Shown here: positions 59,452 to 64,000 of the stretch, piece after piece
Numbering within the stretch: position 1 is the stretch's first letter
Layout of the letters: every line of letters starts with the position of its first letter
Origin: Pseudomonadota bacterium
GTDB lineage: Bacteria > Pseudomonadota > Gammaproteobacteria > Burkholderiales > Rhodocyclaceae
Length of the DNA: 64,000 bases
Direction of reading: 5' to 3'
Assembly: GCA_018240785.1 (NCBI GenBank)
Contig: JAFEFC010000012.1
Span: 102,564-166,563, forward strand
Notes under the pieces: model-generated
Seen by the model: only the letters and a program-made list of their open reading frames with translations
Told to the model about the DNA's origin: nothing
Database searches by the model: none
Translations under genes and position numbers: made by a program

Positions 59452-59591
59452 GAGCAAGAATGACCCGCGGCGCAGCCGCGCGCCGCAGGGACGTGCGAAA
59501 GTCTTCATGCCTAGATTCTACGCCAGGCGGCAGGACGCACGACTGCAGGCCGTCACCGCCGCGTAACGCCACGCTGTCAGGCTCGGTCCTC

Positions 59592-60821
59592 ATGAAAAGG
59601 GTGCTGATGGTTTCGGATGTGTATTTCCCTCGCGTCAACGGCGTGTCGACGTCGATCGCGACCTTTCGCCATGCGCTTCGCGCCTGCGGGATCGACGTGC
59701 GCATCGTGGTGCCGGACTACGGCACGGGCGGCGATTGGGTCGATGAGGCAGGAACCGTCCGTGTGCCTGGCAGCAAAGTGCCGCGCGACCCGGAAGACCG
59801 GCTGATGTCGTGGCGCAGGCTACGGGCCGCCGCGCTGAGCGAGGCCGCCCACTGCGATCTGGTGCACATCCAGACACCCTTCGTCGCGCACTATGCCGGC
59901 GTCCGGGCGGCCCGTCGGCTGGGACGGCCGGTGCTGCTGACCTACCACACTTTCTTTGAGGAGTACCTGCACCACTACGCGCCCTTCCTGCCCGCCGGCC
60001 TGCTACGCAGGCTGGCGCGGCGGGTGTCGTGCTCGCAATGCAACGCGGTCGATGGCGTCGTCGTCCCCTCGACCGCAATGCGCGATCGCCTCGCGGCGTA
60101 TGGCGTGCGCTCTCCGCTGCATGTGCTGCCCACCGGCATTCCCGTCGAATCCTTCGGCTCGGGCGACGGCCCCGCCTTCCGCCGCGCACACGGCATCACG
60201 ACACAAGCGGCGGTCGCGCTATTCATCGGTCGCGTCGCGCACGAGAAAAACATCGGCTTCCTGATCGATGTCGCGGCCGTCGTGGCGACCTCCGTACCCG
60301 ATTTCGTCTTCGTGATCGCTGGCGAAGGGCCTGCCATGGCCGATCTGCAAGGAAACGTGGCGCAGCGGGGGCTTGCAGGCGTGATCCGCTTCGTTGGCTA
60401 CCTTGAGCGGCAGCGGGAACTGCACGACTGCTACGCGGCTGCCGACGCCTTCGTCTTCGCCTCGCGCACCGAAACCCAGGGTCTGGTGCTTCTGGAAGCC
60501 ATGGCCTCCGGGCTGCCGGTGGTCGCCCTCGCCGAAATGGGCACGCGTGACATCCTGTCGGCACAGTCTGGAGCGATCGTTGCGGCCGACGACGTGACAG
60601 CCTTCGCCGCCGACCTGACTGGCCTGCTGAATGCACCCCTACGCCGCCAGGCGCTTGCAGCGTCAGCCCGGCGCTACAGCCGGCAATGGGCGGATACCAC
60701 GATGGCGGAGCGGCTGGCCGAGCTTTACCACAGCCTGATTCGAGAACGAGCCGAGGAGCGCAGGACAGCTCCTGACATCGGCTTTCATCGGCGAAAGGTG
60801 CGCCGCGGCGACGCAGACTGA
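59592..60821 (+). CDS. Glycosyltransferase family 4 protein
   Basis: A 409-residue GT-B enzyme. The N-terminal half begins MKRVLMVSDVYFPRVNGVST, with HIQTPFVAHYAGVRAARRLG and TYHTFFEEYLHHYAP. The C-terminal half has FIGRVAHEKN, the E-x7-E motif region RTETQGLVLLEAMASGLPVV and a basic tail. These blocks are typical of GT4 enzymes close to mannosyl- or diglucosyldiacylglycerol synthases. The acceptor is unknown; a glycolipid is plausible (inference). It stands alone between the transglycosylase and tRNA-fMet. The ribosome-binding site is weak. Confidence 0.88.
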   Translation: MKRVLMVSDVYFPRVNGVSTSIATFRHALRACGIDVRIVVPDYGTGGDWVDEAGTVRVPGSKVPRDPEDRLMSWRRLRAAALSEAAHCDLVHIQTPFVAHYAGVRAARRLGRPVLLTYHTFFEEYLHHYAPFLPAGLLRRLARRVSCSQCNAVDGVVVPSTAMRDRLAAYGVRSPLHVLPTGIPVESFGSGDGPAFRRAHGITTQAAVALFIGRVAHEKNIGFLIDVAAVVATSVPDFVFVIAGEGPAMADLQGNVAQRGLAGVIRFVGYLERQRELHDCYAAADAFVFASRTETQGLVLLEAMASGLPVVALAEMGTRDILSAQSGAIVAADDVTAFAADLTGLLNAPLRRQALAASARRYSRQWADTTMAERLAELYHSLIRERAEERRTAPDIGFHRRKVRRGDAD

Positions 60822-60850
60822 CAGTGCAGCCGTCCCGGCGCACAAAAGAA

Positions 60851-60881
60851 ACAGGCCGGTCAGCTTACGCTGCCGGCTTGT
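60851..60881. terminator. Bidirectional hairpin terminator
   Basis: ACAGGCCGGTCAGC and GCTGCCGGCTTGT pair around TTAC with one bulge. On the minus strand it is followed by TTTCTTTTG and would end the tRNA-fMet transcript. On the plus strand it is followed by TTTCC, a weaker end for the glycosyltransferase mRNA. Confidence 0.7.
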
Positions 60882-60890
60882 TTCCGTATC

Positions 60891-60967
<77 letters not shown>

Positions 60968-60980
60968 TCGGAGAAACGAG

Positions 60981-61009
60981 ACTATACACATGCAAGCTCC
61001 TTGTATCAA
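60981..61009 (-). promoter_or_regulatory. Promoter of tRNA-fMet
   Basis: Minus strand: TTGATA, a 17-bp spacer and TATAGT, giving a start a few bases before the tRNA 5' end. Confidence 0.75.
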
Positions 61010-61159
61010 GGCCAGAGCGGCAAAAAAGCACTTCGACCAGGCAGTCACCGACGTTTCGCGCGCCGGCAGGCAACGCCGCTTCAGGCAGGCAAGGCTATCG
61101 AAGCCGGCATCGGCTGGGTTATATTGCGTCGCAACAAACTCCGGCAATAGGACCCTTAC

Positions 61160-61740
61160 ATGCCACGTTCGACTCCCTCATTCGCGCGCCGTGTCGGCCT
61201 TGCATTCTCCGTGCTGTTCCAGCCCGAGCTCGCTGCCCGGCTCGAACAGCTTCGCAACCCGGAGGCGTCAGCACCCGCAGCCACCGCAGCAGCGACCGTA
61301 CCGTCCCCTGCCGTGGCCGTTGCTCCGGCCAACGCAAGCGCGGCAGCGCCGGTGCTGCGTGAAAGCTCGCCAGAAGCTGCGCTGCAGTTGCTCGGTCTGC
61401 TGCAGCGAGAGGCGCGCTTCGTCGACTTCGTCCAGGAAGACGTCGCAGCGTATTCCGACGCCGATGTCGGTGCCGCAGCGCGCGTGGTGCATGAAGGCTG
61501 CCGCAAGGTGTTGCGCGAGCATTTCAGCATCGAGCCGGTGCGCCCCGAAGCAGAGGGCAGCCGCGTGACGCTGGCCGAAGGCTTCGACGCCGCCTCCATC
61601 CGCCTGACCGGGAACGTGGTCGGCAGCCCCCCCTTCGCCGGCAGCCTCGGCCACCGCGGCTGGCGCGTCACCGACAGCCGCCTGCCGAAGCTGGCGCAAG
61701 GCCACGATGCCAGCGTGATTGCCCAGGCTGAGGTGGAACT

Positions 61741-61744
<4 letters not shown>
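61160..61744 (+). CDS. DUF2760-type protein encoded with Hsp70 homologues
   Basis: A 194-residue protein. The first 30 residues are amphipathic (FARRVGLAFSVLFQPEL). An Ala/Pro/Val-rich linker (about 33-66) follows, then a compact domain with LQLLGLLQREARFVDFVQED, AARVVHEGCRKVLREHF and the C-terminal HRGWRVTDSRLPKLAQGHD. This matches DUF2760, whose function is unknown. A TATATT at 61130-61135 may be its -10. Its stop overlaps the GTG start of the following Hsp70 gene, so the two are translationally coupled and probably act together. Confidence 0.82.
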
Positions 61745-63630
<1,886 letters not shown>

Positions 63631-63643
63631 TCCGAAGGACACC

Positions 63644-64000
63644 GTGAGCCGCTACACGGTCGGCATCGACCTCGGCACCAGCAACACCGTCGTCGCCTTC
63701 GCCCGCGCGGGCGACGACCGCATCGAGCTGCTGCCCATCGAACAGTTGGTCGGCCGCGGCCAGGTGGCGGCGCGCGCGCTGCTGCCTTCGGTGCGCTATC
63801 ACCTTGCGTCAAACGAGATCGACGCCAGCAGCTTCGCCCTGCCCTGGCAGGCCGATGTGGGCGGCGAGCCGGTGGCCTCGGTCATAGGCGCTTTCGCTCG
63901 CGAGGTCGGCGCCCAGGTCCCGGGACGCGTGGTAGCCAGCGCCAAGAGCTGGCTGTCACACGCCGGTGTGGATCGGGGCGCAGCCATCCTGCCGTGGGGC
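63644..64000 (+). CDS. Second Hsp70-family protein, truncated by the window edge
   Basis: Opens with GTG at 63644, preceded by AAGGA, 13 bases after the first Hsp70 stop. It runs open to the last base (119 codons). The visible part has phosphate-1 GIDLGTSNTVVAFARAG and the motif ASAKSWLSHAGVDRGAAILP, the same as in its neighbour, so the two are paralogues. The remaining ATPase and C-terminal region lies outside the window. By analogy with known loci it may be the DUF3731-bearing type, but this cannot be seen here. Confidence 0.85.
   Translation, partial: MSRYTVGIDLGTSNTVVAFARAGDDRIELLPIEQLVGRGQVAARALLPSVRYHLASNEIDASSFALPWQADVGGEPVASVIGAFAREVGAQVPGRVVASAKSWLSHAGVDRGAAILPWG

Overview
This window looks like a chromosomal segment of a high-GC betaproteobacterium, most likely Rhodocyclales in the Azoarcus/Thauera/Aromatoleum group. 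That is an inference from protein character and gene order, not from a database search. The supporting blocks are ftsK-lolA-rarA-serS, tpiA-secG-tRNA-Leu-nuoA..N-DUF2818, rlmE-ftsH-folP-glmM-pstSCAB, carA-carB-greA and the fur/recN/nadK/hrcA/hemH neighbourhood. Coding density is very high, and no gap without a gene exceeds about 300 bases. I see no insertion sequence, prophage, integrase or CRISPR array.

Layout. 1-73: tail of a tRNA (probably Arg) and its terminator. 162-1190: a zinc-finger J-domain protein. 1222-7366: serS, rarA, lolA and ftsK on the minus strand, interrupted by one small plus-strand gene. 7508-9347: a Crp-family regulator divergent from trxB, with a CRP-like operator between them. 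9360-13720: an Smr-domain protein, glnB-nadE and a FemAB-like protein. 13741-29230: nudF, DUF2818 and the complete 14-gene nuo operon for NADH:quinone oxidoreductase, read right to left, headed by tRNA-Leu(GAG) with its own promoter, secG and tpiA. 30830-39682: pstBACS, glmM, folP, ftsH and rlmE. 39740-47137: yhbY (plus strand), then DUF4149, greA, carB, carA, dapB and bamE. 47290-52731: fur, recN, nadK, hrcA and hemH. 52819-60821: a Ser/Thr kinase fused to a cyclic-nucleotide-binding fold, an MTA/SAH deaminase, an OmpA-family protein, ubiG, a second SAM methyltransferase, a lytic transglycosylase and a glycosyltransferase. 60891-64000: tRNA-fMet, then a DUF2760 gene with two tandem divergent Hsp70 genes, the second cut by the window edge.

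Most of the window is housekeeping: respiration, cell division, envelope biogenesis, phosphate uptake, pyrimidine/arginine and lysine precursors, and NAD and haem synthesis. The parts most likely to hold something little described are the DUF2760-Hsp70-Hsp70 cluster at the right edge, the J-domain protein without a G/F linker at the left edge, the kinase-cNBD protein, the Smr protein with a triplicated linker module, and the small gene between serS and rarA. Starts were chosen from family alignment as I know it, ribosome-binding sites, and promoters that overlap longer ORF starts.
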